From NCBI GenBank assembly GCA_963965975.1, contig OZ014414.1, positions 6,857,501 through 6,921,500 on the forward strand: 64,000 nt of DNA, read 5' to 3'. The notes below the pieces were generated by a model. The model saw only the letters and a list, made by a program, of their open reading frames with translations, did no database searches and was not told where the DNA came from. Position numbers and translations under genes: made by a program. The stretch is from Xestospongia bergquistia. Its lineage: Eukaryota; Porifera; Demospongiae; Haplosclerida; Petrosiidae. Within the stretch, counting starts at the first letter, position 1. Each line of letters begins with the position of its first letter. Below, in pieces: positions 36,301 through 48,159 of this stretch.

Positions 36301-36919
36301 TCAGGACAAACACTCCGCACTACTAATGCTGACCCAGCTTCATTTGCTCTGAGGTTAACTTTGAATGGATAATTTTGTCGAAATGTCATGTCCTGTAAGA
36401 AACAAAATCAATTAAAGACAAAGAATGTTAGTTTCTGTATATATGTCACAGTATACTCTGCCCAATCAAAAATCAAAACCACTCCCAATCAGACCACATG
36501 TATATACTTACGAAGTTTTCCGAATTCCTTTTCTTTTGCCATTGTACTTTTCCCTCCATTTATACAGCAGAAGCATAGTTCAGAGTACTCTAAACTCTGG
36601 TTGATCAACTTATCGGATCGTCTAGCAGCTGCTGTAATGGTCCTAGAGTCTCTTTTCCATAGCTGCACTCCATTCCTTTCTTGGAAGACGTTTATTTTGA
36701 TCTCAAGTTCCTGGTAGCCATGAAATTGGTCACCAACAGAAAAAGGTATATCGTCTTGAGTCTTTTGGTCAGCAAGAGATGAAGACACACATTTCAGAGC
36801 CATTATTACAGCTGGTGGGGGGTGTGGGGGTTAAATTTACGAATATTAACCCTTTATTCACTCGGCCGGCTATAAAGTTAGAAATGTTAGTAGCCGGTAC
36901 CGGCTACCTAGACACAGCG
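33377..36919 (-). mobile_element. MULE-type DNA transposon with about 110-bp terminal inverted repeats
   Basis: The left end (33377 on) begins CGCTGTGTCTAGGTAGCCGG. The right end (up to 36919) is its reverse complement and continues to match for about 110 bases with small differences, past TTAATATTCGTAAATT to CAGCTGTAA. It encloses the minus-strand transposase remnant at 33592-36803. Long inverted ends plus a MULE/SWIM-type transposase point to the Mutator superfamily. I see no clear 8-11 bp target duplication; the right flank is gypsy sequence and the left is not, so a later rearrangement is possible. Confidence 0.8.
33592..36803 (-). pseudogene. MULE transposase with FAR1-like N-terminus and C-terminal PHD finger, one in-frame stop
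   Basis: Start at 36803. The first part (36489-36803) and 36129-36389 resemble the FAR1-type DNA-binding region, with Cys pairs and DHNH. The MULE catalytic part follows (35670-36113: IIFVDATYKLL with a likely first Asp; then VISDKDIKERD with a likely second Asp; CLFHT), and 35136-35549 continues the helical part. Between these, a TGA at 35670-35672 interrupts the same frame. A linker with charged exons lies at 34141-34781. The last ORF (33592-33777) has a C4HC3 PHD finger: WYCGQC, CDSCLNWNHFDC, FWFCSSC. The phase at the first intron does not fit, another sign of decay. A PHD finger could bind chromatin and bias insertion; that is inference. Confidence 0.75.
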
Positions 36920-38150
36920 CATGATTTAATATCAGATACTGTAATAGGTAATGAATTGAGTATGTCTACCAAATGAATAATTTCATGAGGGATGGGAACA
37001 GACTTTAAAGTATCAGGTAATGGCAATCTATTCAGACCATCGGCATGTTGTAACTTTTTACCAGGCTTATACTGTACTGAGTATTAAGTATAACTACCTA
37101 AAATTAGGGCCCATCTTTGGATCCTAGCAGATGCTAATTGTGGGATACCATGATGTTCTCCAAATATTTACTGCATTAATGGTTTATGATCAGTATTTAT
37201 TACAAATCTCCTACCTGAGAGGTATTGATGGAATTTCCTGACTCCCACAATGATGTCTAAATTGCTTCTTTGTCCAGTTGTGAGTAGTTCCTTTTCAGTT
37301 GTTGATAGCATCCTCGATGCAAAGGTGATCTGTTGTTCTTCTCCATTCTCTAAACAATGAGACAGGATGGCCCCTACTCCGTAAGAGGAGGCGTCACATG
37401 CAAGTACAAGTTCTTTAGAACCGTCATAGTGAGCTAACCGTCTGGGTGACTTCAATAAGTCTTTAGCTGACTCAAAAGCTTCTTGATGGGCTTACCCTTA
37501 CTTCCAAATTGAGTGGTGGCGTAACAATGAATAGAGAGGACTCAGGACTATTGCTAGATTGGGTAAGAATTTCCCATAGTAATTAGCTAACCCAATAAAG
37601 CCTTTATTCTGAAATATTCTGAGGAACTGGAACTTCGTAACATCTCTGACCTTGTCTTCCGTTGGTTCAATGCCTTGATTACTAATTTTATGTCCTAAAT
37701 ACTTAACCTCTGGTGCTAAAAACATGCATTTTTTTCAACTTCAACTTCATTCCAGCTGTCTGTAGTCTCTTTAAAAGTTTTTCTACATTTGCAATATGCT
37801 CAGCCTCTATTGTCCCAGTCACCAACACATCGTCAATATACACATATACATGCTTCAGACCTTGTAACAAATTCTCCATTACTCGTTGGAAAATGGACGG
37901 CACTGAATTCACTTCAAAAGACAGTCTAGTATAATGATACATTCCTTTCATTGTGTTAATCATCACAAACTGTTGAGAATCTGGGTCTAGCTGTACCTGC
38001 TGGTACACTTGACTTAGGTCCAACTTTGTAAAAGAGGACCCTCCATCTAATGTTGCCATTATGCGGGGACTATAAACTGACAGTAAATTGTGTAGCAAAG
38101 TTAGACACATACCCCCTACTGAACCTTACACAAGTGCATATCATCTTGTT
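36920..38150 (-). mobile_element. Ty3/gypsy fragment, copy 2 (RNaseH-RT)
   Basis: Closely similar to 7085-8290 of copy 1. RT at 37703-38050 keeps YIDDVLV, FTKLDL and QQFV; RNase H is open at 37168-37455 (LACDASSYGVGAI) and a connecting piece (LGHKISNQGIEPTEDKV) at 37498-37725. Its integrase side is cut exactly at the MULE right end (36919/36920). Its 5' side carries an inverted stretch at about 38056-38125. Inactive. Confidence 0.85.
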
Positions 38151-38693
38151 AAGCCCACCACCATAAAAATTTTCAAACAGTTATCTTGAAAAGTCATGAA
38201 TTATTTCTAACATGACATTAAAGAATACACCATGACAATGTGTCACATGAAAAGTTTATAAGACTGGATGAATTTGACTGACATTTTCCATATTGCTATT
38301 ACGTATTGTAAACCATTGACACACGACATAATCACAAGTGTTGCTATGTTTTTGCATAATTTATCTCCAAAAAATAAGGAAATGCAATATAAGCAACAAT
38401 ATCTCCTTCAGTCTTTTGCTTCCTAGGATTATTAATGAAGTACTATAAATGATGTAATTTGGCCTAGCTTTGACTTTTATATGCATAACAAATTAATAAT
38501 ATTAACTGATAATAGTCCTATAATAACAATGACAACTTACTACAGTTAATGTGATGGAACAAATAATTAAGATACTTTGTCTCTATGTGAAAGTATAGAT
38601 CTCTTTTAACTTTGTGTATGGTTATAGTATTTGACCAAGTCATAAGTAAATGTGTCAAATATATAACCTTTCATTCAATTAATTATAATGTTA

Positions 38694-41600
38694 TTATAAC
38701 CAAGTTGCCCAGGAGAACTCATCAAACCGAAGAAAAATGAAGAAAGCAAGGCCAAAGATAAATGCTCCACCAACAACAAAAGATGGTGATATTGGCACAC
38801 TGATAAGCTTAGCCTAAAGGAAAGAGAAATATATTTTCATCATTAGCTAAAAAATGCTTAACATATTTTCCTCATATCACTGTCCTATAGGATGCATTTA
38901 TTTGTTTCATTAAAACATTGTATCCATGACTAATTGATGTAAAGGCATTCGCCAACAGGAAGATATACTTGGAAAAGGTAATTAACCTCGTGCACTATAA
39001 TATACCTTCAATTCTATATTGCTGCAATATGTCACAAAGGAGTCTAAATCTAATTGGTGTGTGTCCTGATGTTGATAAGGGCGTGCTCGAATCATTAAAG
39101 CAGTCTTCTTTATCTTGCTACCAAAATGAGTTACTCGAGCAGCCTTGAAAATAATGAAGAATTGTAAAATTGATAGTTTAATGCAACTCAATTAATTCTA
39201 CTGTTACCTGTATAAGAGGTATGAAGAGCAGCAATGTCCACCGGACAACAGTGACAAAACCAGCTATAGCATGTAAAATCACTTCATTGTGGTCACCATT
39301 TAATACTTGGATACCATAAAATGCTAAGAAAAGAGTAACAAACATTATAATAGAAGGGATATAAATATGTAAGTTCCTATCTCTACTTTTTTGCCTGTCT
39401 AATATAATTAATATCAAACATTATTGCGTTAGCAATTTCTGTCAGTCATTGCTTACATAATATAACAATTCAACTACTATATTCCATAAGCAAGGTTATA
39501 TTGTTACTTAACTTAGCAAATAATATTATTAAATGTATTAAAGGTAATACATACATAGCACTGAAGAATAAAGAAAGATAAACATCATAGTACCCATAGC
39601 TCTTGAAAGGTGACCATTGATCTTCTTGAGAAAATGGTGAGCATTGTATATTTCCTATGCAAAAAAATGGTCACAGTTGTGATAGATGGCATTAGACAAC
39701 ACAAAAGGTTATATATATATGTATGTATGTATGCATTTATGTATTTTTTGAATGTATCTATGTATATATCTTTTATGTTGAGATTCATGGCCGACACATT
39801 TTGAATGGGAGTGTCAGTTCTATAGAACTCGTATAGACATCATAGGAGGTTATTTTTTGAAGATATAGAACCTGACAGCTTAAATAATACTTCATTTTTC
39901 ATAAATAGCAAAAAAGCAGGTTTATATGCACCTGATGGCAATGTTTATGGACAGATCTATAAGTGTTATAAAACTGCCAACTTTAAGAATTTAAAAGGCT
40001 ATTGTTTGATGTCTCATTTAAAAGGCTATTGTTTGATGTCTCATATAAACTCACTAACTTGGGAATTTATAGAGATATCACTCTTGGTGATATCTTATAT
40101 AACTTCCCTTACTGGCAAGTTTATTTAACTTATATATACCTTTGAACTGTAATATAGATACAACACATAGACACACATATATATTATATACTTAAAGCTT
40201 TCTTAAATGTATTTTGAATGAATGAATCAAATAAATAACTTTTAATTATATATCATTGAAATAAAGCATGATTATACAGATTGTATACCTTTATAGCATC
40301 CTCAATATTCCAGTTACTTGGTTTTGTTCGTGTACGAGTACAAATTCCCTTAAACCAATATACCATCAGTTGACATTGCATGGCATAATTAACCACCACA
40401 GCAGCAAATGCAACATCAAAGACAGATAAACCAATGAGAGTGAAGGTCATCAATGTTATTTTCCCAGGAAGAGTGATGCTATTAATATAAAAGAGCAAGA
40501 TGTAACAATTTATTTTATTATAATGTTGCCTTATTATCAATAGCTGGATAACTGCAAAAGTATATTTTGAAATTTAACATGCATAATTGATACTTATAGC
40601 TCCTAGTAGTTAGTATAATGTGCGTAATTCTTACTTTCTAATAAATTCAAACTCCACTTCTTTGTTCTTCATATGATTAGCAAATACTTGCAAAATATTA
40701 ATTCCAACACAGAATAAAATCCACATAATAAACAGGAAAAGTGACATCCTACATAACAAACAATAAAATATATCAAAAGACAATAACATTAGAAATTGAA
40801 TTTTGACAGGAACTATGTCAGCATAATATTGCAAGCATAACTAACTGCAAACTTATTGTCAGCTTTTTGGAAAGTCTGTCCTTAACAGCAAAAATGACCT
40901 ACAGTTAAGTAAATAGTCATTGACATTCATATATTTTAGTTAATATTTTGTGATTTGTAGATTTTGGTTGGTAATTTAACCAGTTATACAGGTTGCATGT
41001 AAGAAACTTAAACATAATCATTTTTAATTACTACTTTCTTTGGGACTGTATTAGACAATGATGATAGTAAATGTATATGTTCATTCTTAGACAAAATAAG
41101 ATGATGCTGTTCCAGCTGTAGATTTATATATACAAGTTTGAGAATGGGTTAAAACATCCCTTTTATTTTAAAAATTATAAAAACCAAACTATCATGCATA
41201 ATAGTGACCTTTTAATTAATTTCTAACATTATTAATAATTAATACAATGGCTTGTTATATGAATAACTACAACAAATTAAAGTGACTCAGCACATCATTT
41301 TGCCTAAGGATAAACTCATAATATTATTATGTATTTAATTATTTATAACATTAGGCACATAAATAGTTAATCCTACAGTCAATAACAATCAAAAAGACTT
41401 ATGGTTACATTTATCATCAAATTTTTTTACTACAACAATCTGCATAACTATAATGCAATCAATTTCACAGTGTTAGTGTTCATCTATATACTTTCTGTGC
41501 AAGTGTTGACAAGACTTCTTGCTGTTTGTTTCGAAAAATATACAAGCAGTAACAAAAGGCAAAGAGCAGTAACATATCCTGTATAATAAACTTTGAAACA

Positions 41601-43461
41601 ATGTGCTTGAAACATTTAATGTGGTATACACCATCTGAATGAGCATTTTCTGGCACCAGTACCTGTAAGAAAAGAAAGCAATATGTAATGTCATATATGT
41701 TTTGCATGCTTTAACTATTTAAATACTGAAACAAAGGCTAAAAATCATCTATCAAAATTGTGAAATGAGTAATAATGACCTTAATTTCCTATTGATTTTG
41801 CTTTCTATTTGCTTTAAGTCTTAACATTACTCAAAGTATTATTATTACATTAAAAAACTCATCATTTAGATCTGACAATATGCGTGTGACATATATCGCT
41901 AGCCTGTATGACCACCTGTCACTCTAAATTATGCCTCTTTCTATCTTTATGTCCATTCATGATCCATATATTCGTGCATTGGTATAAACTTACTAGGACT
42001 CTATCAAAACATAGTAATATCTGTGTTACACAGGATACAAACAACAGAAAAACTAAAAAAGGGATCATAAAAAATTGAATAATGTTGCATGCTCTTCGAA
42101 GCCAAGGTCTTGATATTATCCAGGAAGGAAGGTCAATTTTTCGCCAACCAATCTAATAATAAAATATATTTTTTTATTAAGCAAATATCAAAAATATAAA
42201 TTTAAGAAATTGCTAATGTTATGGCATGTTAATTGTTTTTGTAGAGTATATTGTTTTTACCAAAATTTAGGTTATTACAAACATGTTGACATGATTGAAT
42301 GCTATAATAATAAACTTTTAATGAAATCAATTGAGCTGAACTATGTAAAGTAAGTACAAGCTATTTTCTTACTATATACAAAAATATCACGTAAGGTTTT
42401 AGTATGCAGCCAGTTTTCTTAAGTTTGTCTGCAATAGGGTCATCATCCTGTGTAAAAGACAACAGCATTATACAAAATGTCATACTATAATTTTCTGATT
42501 AAATATGTAGTGCCTACAAAAAAAGATGGCTTACTTCGTCCACTACAATGAATTCTTCATGAGTGATATTATCTGTTTGTGACACATCATCTATCTGGGA
42601 AGAATCACAAACTATAATCTTAATATTTCATATCTGTCATATTATATACATAATATACCATTGCTGTCAGAAAATTTGGACACACTTCATTCAATTAAGC
42701 ACAAATTTTAAGTTATGCACTACCTACATTCTTTAAAAAGCCAAACCACTTTGCCTAACCTACAAAAATAGAGGCATGTGATGACTGCAGTGATACTTCC
42801 TGTTTTTTCTCAGCTTTTCTAGTTTTATTATTTTACTAATATTGACAAAGTGAATAGGCGTCATAATATCATTTTTTGATTCTATAAACTATCTATATAT
42901 GAAAAGAATGATTTCAGTATATTGCGCTGCCAGAATGTGTGAAGACTTTGAGTGTACCAGGCACACTTGAAAATTTGTATGAAAATTTGAATTTTTCCCA
43001 TACTTGCCCTATGTTTTAGAAGTCTTTTAAAGAAGCAGATTTGGCATCATCATAGCAGCTTTCCAACATGTGATTGAAATGTTTAGTTTCAATCTTGTCA
43101 ATCTATGCAAATCTAGTATATTTCAATGATGTAATTTATCCTAATTATCTATTTTGTAAGTAATGTAAATTATGTTGGTGTCCGAATTATTTTGTATTAT
43201 GATCCTCAAATTTAAGATTCATTTAAATTATAATTAACACAGAATTTGTACCAGTGTTGTTGTTTTAGAATTATATTTAATTATATTGATCAACAGGCTG
43301 GACATTTTTGTCATAATCTTATAAGGTCTTACTTGTGTGACAAAGTGAGGTGTTTCAGTTAGCATAGAGTTATGTAAACTGCCTTGTTGGTCTTGTGCTT
43401 GGTCAGTACTAGCATAATGAATGTGCTGAGTTGTGATTAATGGTTGCTCAACTGAAGACAT
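38694..43461 (-). CDS. Seven-transmembrane gustatory receptor-like (7tm_7) protein, 12 exons
   Basis: Inferred exons from 5': 43333-43461, 42535-42594, 42373-42447, 41994-42152, 41492-41662, 40846-40898, 40635-40748, 40289-40478, 39555-39654, 39208-39398, 39006-39143, 38694-38813. They total exactly 1500 nt (499 residues) with matching phases. The N-terminus (1-95) is polar and acidic with no signal peptide. Hydrophobic segments lie near residues 110-138, 165-183, 217-238, 262-297, 336-350, 362-378 with 390-413, and 470-488. The pattern KPY...GW before TM1, an amphipathic helix ending HLSRAMG before TM5, and SFVTYCSNIELKAK before a last helix recall insect gustatory receptors and animal GRLs, whose N-terminus is cytoplasmic. 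Those proteins act as ligand-gated cation channels; function here is inferred. An alternative is another 7TM family. The gene model is firmer than the name. Confidence 0.62.
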
Positions 43462-43489
43462 GACAGAACCTAAAGATTATATAACATGG

Positions 43490-43748
43490 CATAGGCGGCT
43501 GCACTGTAACTGTAACTGTAACTGTAACTGTAACTCCACCCGGGCAAGAAAAGGGGTGTGGCCATATTAGGGTGTGGTCGCGTTTATTAATATATGGGGA
43601 TGTGGTCACGTTTATTAATGCCAAATACGCGAAAAACGTACTCGATCCAAGGATTACCAGCTTGGACTGTTCGGGGCATTATTTAGAATTGCTTGGTCGA
43701 GTCAACCCGGCCATTGCCCGTGTATGCCCAGGCCTGCAGCCGCCTATG
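43490..43748. mobile_element. 259-bp MITE with 14-bp inverted ends and 8-bp target duplication
   Basis: Begins CATAGGCGGCTGCA and ends with the exact reverse complement. Both sides are flanked by TAACATGG (43482-43489 and 43749-43756). The 8-bp duplication suggests mobilisation by a hAT- or P-type transposase. It is much GC-richer than the surroundings and contains a run of about five ACTGTA-type hexamers. It sits 28 bases upstream of the ATG of the 7TM gene, within its likely leader or promoter. Confidence 0.9.
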
Positions 43749-43756
43749 TAACATGG

Positions 43757-44925
43757 ATAGATATGGTTTATATTGTAAATAAACAAGATAATTCATGTTT
43801 CCTGATGGCACAGCCTATAGAATATATGCATATATAAATTAATACAGCATTAATAACTATGCATGCCTATGCAAGGCATAAATGGCTTGCATCATTGAAG
43901 CCACCATACATGATATATTGTTGTACAATTTAATTAGTAAAAGAAGAATTGGCAAATAATATGATAACATTTCCTTGATGTTTAAATTATATTATTTTAA
44001 GTTTAAGAAGGGTCTAGATGGCATTAATGGAATGTCACACCTTTAGTTTCTAATGTTTAAGGTTTATAGTTAAGGATATAATAATATTCAAATTAAGGGA
44101 CAGTGTTCTAATACTGTTGTTGTACTACTGATAGTCAATATTTATGTAAAAACCAACAATAACATGTTTAAATTTTATTTACTTTGACATAGTGTTTAGC
44201 TTTTGGCTAATAATATGCTGTTTGTTAATATTAGATAATGCCCCACATGTGAATAAACAAAATTGTGAATTCAATTGCTTACTATATAATCATTTGCCAT
44301 ACTTTGAATAAACTGTATGTAACTTCAAATGTATGGAGCATTAACACTGTAAAATTATGTTTGTCTATTATATAATATGAGGTCAGTATCAAATATTTTA
44401 TCAGGTCTGTCAACAAAAATTATGAGGTCCCTAACAAAGCATAAGGTACATGCCAAATTCTTCATGTATTACCAATATATGGGTATGCAGGGTTAGCTTT
44501 GCGAATTTACAAACTAGTTTTAACGACAACTGAGACTTTGATAAATTAGTCTATTCAGCATAACAGTCTTCAGTATTTGTTGCATAATTTTGTATGCCTA
44601 GCATCTAACTTATTCTTTGATCTTATTCACCTTTATACTCCTCTAGACATCTTATACACATCTTTTAATTGTTTTAAACATGTCTGCTTTATCATTTCTT
44701 TAACTTTATTGCCTTGCTAAACATTGTGTAAACATTTTCAATGTGAATATAATTGATCACATGTCTGCATATCTGTGATTCTGGATTCCAGAAAAGTGAT
44801 TACTATATTATATGTGTGACCAAACCATATAGAAACTAAGGTGAGATTTTGCTGAATCATTCAATCAGTTGCTGTTGTAACTGAGCACGTGATGAAACAG
44901 AGGAAAAGTAATAATGTTAATACAA
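43757..44925. other. Gene-free stretch
   Basis: AT-rich sequence between the 7TM gene and the second gypsy relic; no feature recognised. Confidence 0.4.
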
Positions 44926-44929
44926 AGGA

Positions 44930-47900
44930 CTATAATAGATAAGAACACTGACTGAGCTGAACATATGGACCAAGTCTGTCAACAGCTCTACAGATTAAAG
45001 ATGAACGACATACTGGTTGAAGTTTAGCAGGTGGAGAGTTGGTAGGTAAAGTACTTGTAGGAATAAATGTAAAATTACTATCAATAGATGATGGAAAAGT
45101 CCAATTATCCAAATCATTGTGAGTAACAGTACCTTCATTAGTATTTAAATGTCCATAACGTGTACATAACTGGCCAATTTTACGTTGTAAAATCAAGTTT
45201 GATGACGTTTTACCCTTATAAGAAATTGGACCTACAACTTGACTATTTCAGCAGTCAACCAAACTTTTGTTCCATGATAGTTTCGAGCAATAACTTTGTC
45301 ACCAACACTGAGTGGTTTTCTTGATGAACTAGAAATTCATTTAGGAGTCACTTTACAAAACACATCAGTCGTTTGTAACTTCCTTCCTATATCAGAAGTT
45401 CTGCTGGTGAAAGTTCAGTAGTGGAATGAGGTCTCACACAATAACGAGCTAAAAATGTGAATAAACGAGTCTTGACATTGCATTCTAGTTTCTTTAAGGA
45501 TGAGTTCAATGTCTGAAGTAAACGTTCTGTGAGAACATTGGAGTTTGGATGGTATGGTGAAGTATGTATATGATGAATACCACTTTGCTTCATATACTCC
45601 TTAAATTCATGGCTAGTGAAACCTGGTCAATTGTCAGAAACTATTTTTTCTGAAAGACCATGAGTGGATAAAATTTGTTGTAACTTTTGAATAGTTACTT
45701 TATATGAATTAACGTGATGAACTTTAAGCCACTTTGAATAAGCATCGATTAGTATGAAAAAAATGTTTGCCTAGAAACGGTCCTGCATGGTCAATATGGA
45801 GATGACACCACAGTTTCTATGGAATTTCCCAAAAGTGAAGAGGTGCATTTGCTGGCACAGGATGATTTGAATGACAGGTTAGACAGCCTTGAACTTTTCG
45901 TTGAATATCAGTGTCAATACCTGGCCACCATATCTAAGAGCGAGCTAACATTTTGATTTTAATAATCCCTGGATGAGTTTCATGAACAATATCCTGTCCT
46001 GCTGCTGGGATTACAACACGACAACTTAGTAATAGACATCTGTCTAAACACTCAGTTCTGTGTAACTTGTATGAAATGGCAGGAGATCAGCTGTTGGGTT
46101 GTTAATATTCCAGCCACAATGTACTAATTTTCTGACACGAGCCAATATAGAATCCTTGTCTATCCAGACTTTTATTTGAGAAGCCGTAATAATGACCTGG
46201 TCTAAGTGATTGGTTAGACAACAAAGGTCACCTGTAGGGGAACTTGAGAGTCATTCTGAGTAGTTTGAAAAGGTAATCTACTGAGAGCATCTGCTGTGGA
46301 CATGCTCTTCCCTGGTTTGTACTTAATCTTGTACTGGTATGCAGCCAAGGTGAGTCCCTAATGTTAAATTCTTGCTGAGGCCAATGGAGGAATTTGCTGA
46401 AATTCACTAAAACGTTGTTGTAACGGTTTTTGGTCTGACTATAACAAGAAATGAGAGCCATATAGATATTGGTGGAAAAGTTTAACAGCCAAGATGGTAG
46501 CTAAAACTTCTTTTTCTAGTTGAGAGTACTTACGTTCTGCTAGAGTGAGAGTATGAGAGGCGAATGCTATTAGTTTTTCTGAATTGCCTAGCATCTTATG
46601 AGCCAGTACAGCTCCATATGGGGAAGCACCAGCATATACTAATAATGTTTTCGTACTGTCAAAATGAATTAACAATGTAGGTGATTGTAGGAGTTTTTTA
46701 ACTTTGTCAAAAGCTAATTGTTTGTTCTGAGTCCAATTCCACTTGGTACCTTTATGTAGCAGGAAATGAAGTGGAGACAATGTAGATAATAAGTTTGGCA
46801 AAAATTTCTGATAATAGTTGACGAGACCTAGAAAGTCTCTTAATTCTATGATATTTGTGGGAGCAGATCTTTTCTGGATTGCCTAAACTTTAGCTGGTGA
46901 TGGATGTAATCCTGTGCTGTCAATTATGTGACCAAAATACTCTACTAAAGTGGTGGCAAAGGTATATTTGGATCATTTCAGTGTAATTCCAGCTGATGAT
47001 AGGTGAGAGAAAACATGTTCTAGTTTTTGCATGTGATCTGCTTCATTAATACCAGAAACTAGAATGTCGTCTATGTAAACACAGATGTTTGGAAGGCTCT
47101 GGAGGAGGTAACTCCATGAGACATTGAAAAATACTAGGAACTATCAAAATCCCAAATGGTAAGTGGTTGAACCGAAACAAACTTTTATGAGTATTGATTG
47201 CAGTGAACGTTTTAGAATCTAGAGGTAACTGTTGATATGCTTGACTGAGGTCTAACTTTAAAAAAAACTTTCCTCCTTGTAATGCAGCAAAATTATCTTC
47301 GATTCATGGTAATGGATAATTATCTAGAGTGACTACTCTGTTGACACTGACTTTGTAATCACCGCAGAGACATATTGAGACGTCCCACTTCATAATAGGA
47401 ACAATAGGCACTGGCCATTCAGAATGTGCAACTAAAGTAATCATGTCTGATTCTTGAGCTCAATTTCTATCTTGTCCTATAGCCGATACAATTTAGCAGT
47501 GACATCTTGTAACAAACCTAGAGAATCAGGAAACAATAAATAATATTTATTGATAAGAGAGGGTAACAACTGTTTCTGAACTGTGTAGAAAGAGTTCTAG
47601 TCTATCTTGATCTTTTCTAACCAATTTCTCCCAATTAAGCTTGGTCCACTGCCTTGTATTACTACTAACAGAAGTGTCTGTGACTGACTTTTATAACTAA
47701 CTTCAATGTTGTAGGTTCCCATAATATAGAGATTGTCACCTGAATAAGTGGTGAGTGTAATGCTCGTTGGTTGTAACTTGTCTGTTGGACTTGCAATGGC
47801 CCAAAAACTTTGCTCACTAAAGACTGAAAGTAAGATACCTGTATCTACCTCCACTAAAATATTGGTTCTGTTGACATTAACTGTACCAAATAAGGTATAA

Positions 47901-48150
47901 GTGTATTCAAGCCTATTTGGAGTGGTAGGAGGGTCAGAGTTTTGAGATGTCTTGGAAGGGGTATGCTCTGTGGTTAAGGTGTGGACATTAGATTTCTTTG
48001 AGATTTCTAACTAGTTTGTCTTGAGGTTTCGAGGTCCCACCAGAAGGATGTTTTGGGGTTGTCTGTTCAGAGTCATGAATTTTCTTCTTTTGCTATGTTT
48101 TAGACATATCTAAGTGTGCTGGTCCTACATCTTGCTAACATCTGCAAGAC
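44930..48150 (-). mobile_element. Ty3/gypsy retrotransposon relic of a second family (K02A2.6-like)
   Basis: Minus-strand pol in order. A gag-end region with broken frames is at about 47900-48150. The retropepsin region is at 47597-47854, with the DTG active site near its start and GPSLIGRNWL at its end. RT remnants lie at about 46850-47500, RNase H at 46439-46801 (LAFDKVKKLL, FASHTLTLAERKYSQLEKE), integrase ZBD/core at about 45600-46100, a late core piece at 45387-45593 (HTSPYHPNSN), and a C-terminal tail at 44930-45196. Stops and frame breaks are frequent. It differs from the copies at 6150 and 36920 in the RNase H and protease words. LTRs were not identified. Confidence 0.85.
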
Positions 48151-48159
48151 TTATTAATA

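Noticed and set aside
33366..36930. Target-site duplication of the MULE
   Set aside because: Left flank TATAAATAT and right flank CATGATTTA do not match; no 8-11 bp direct repeat is present.
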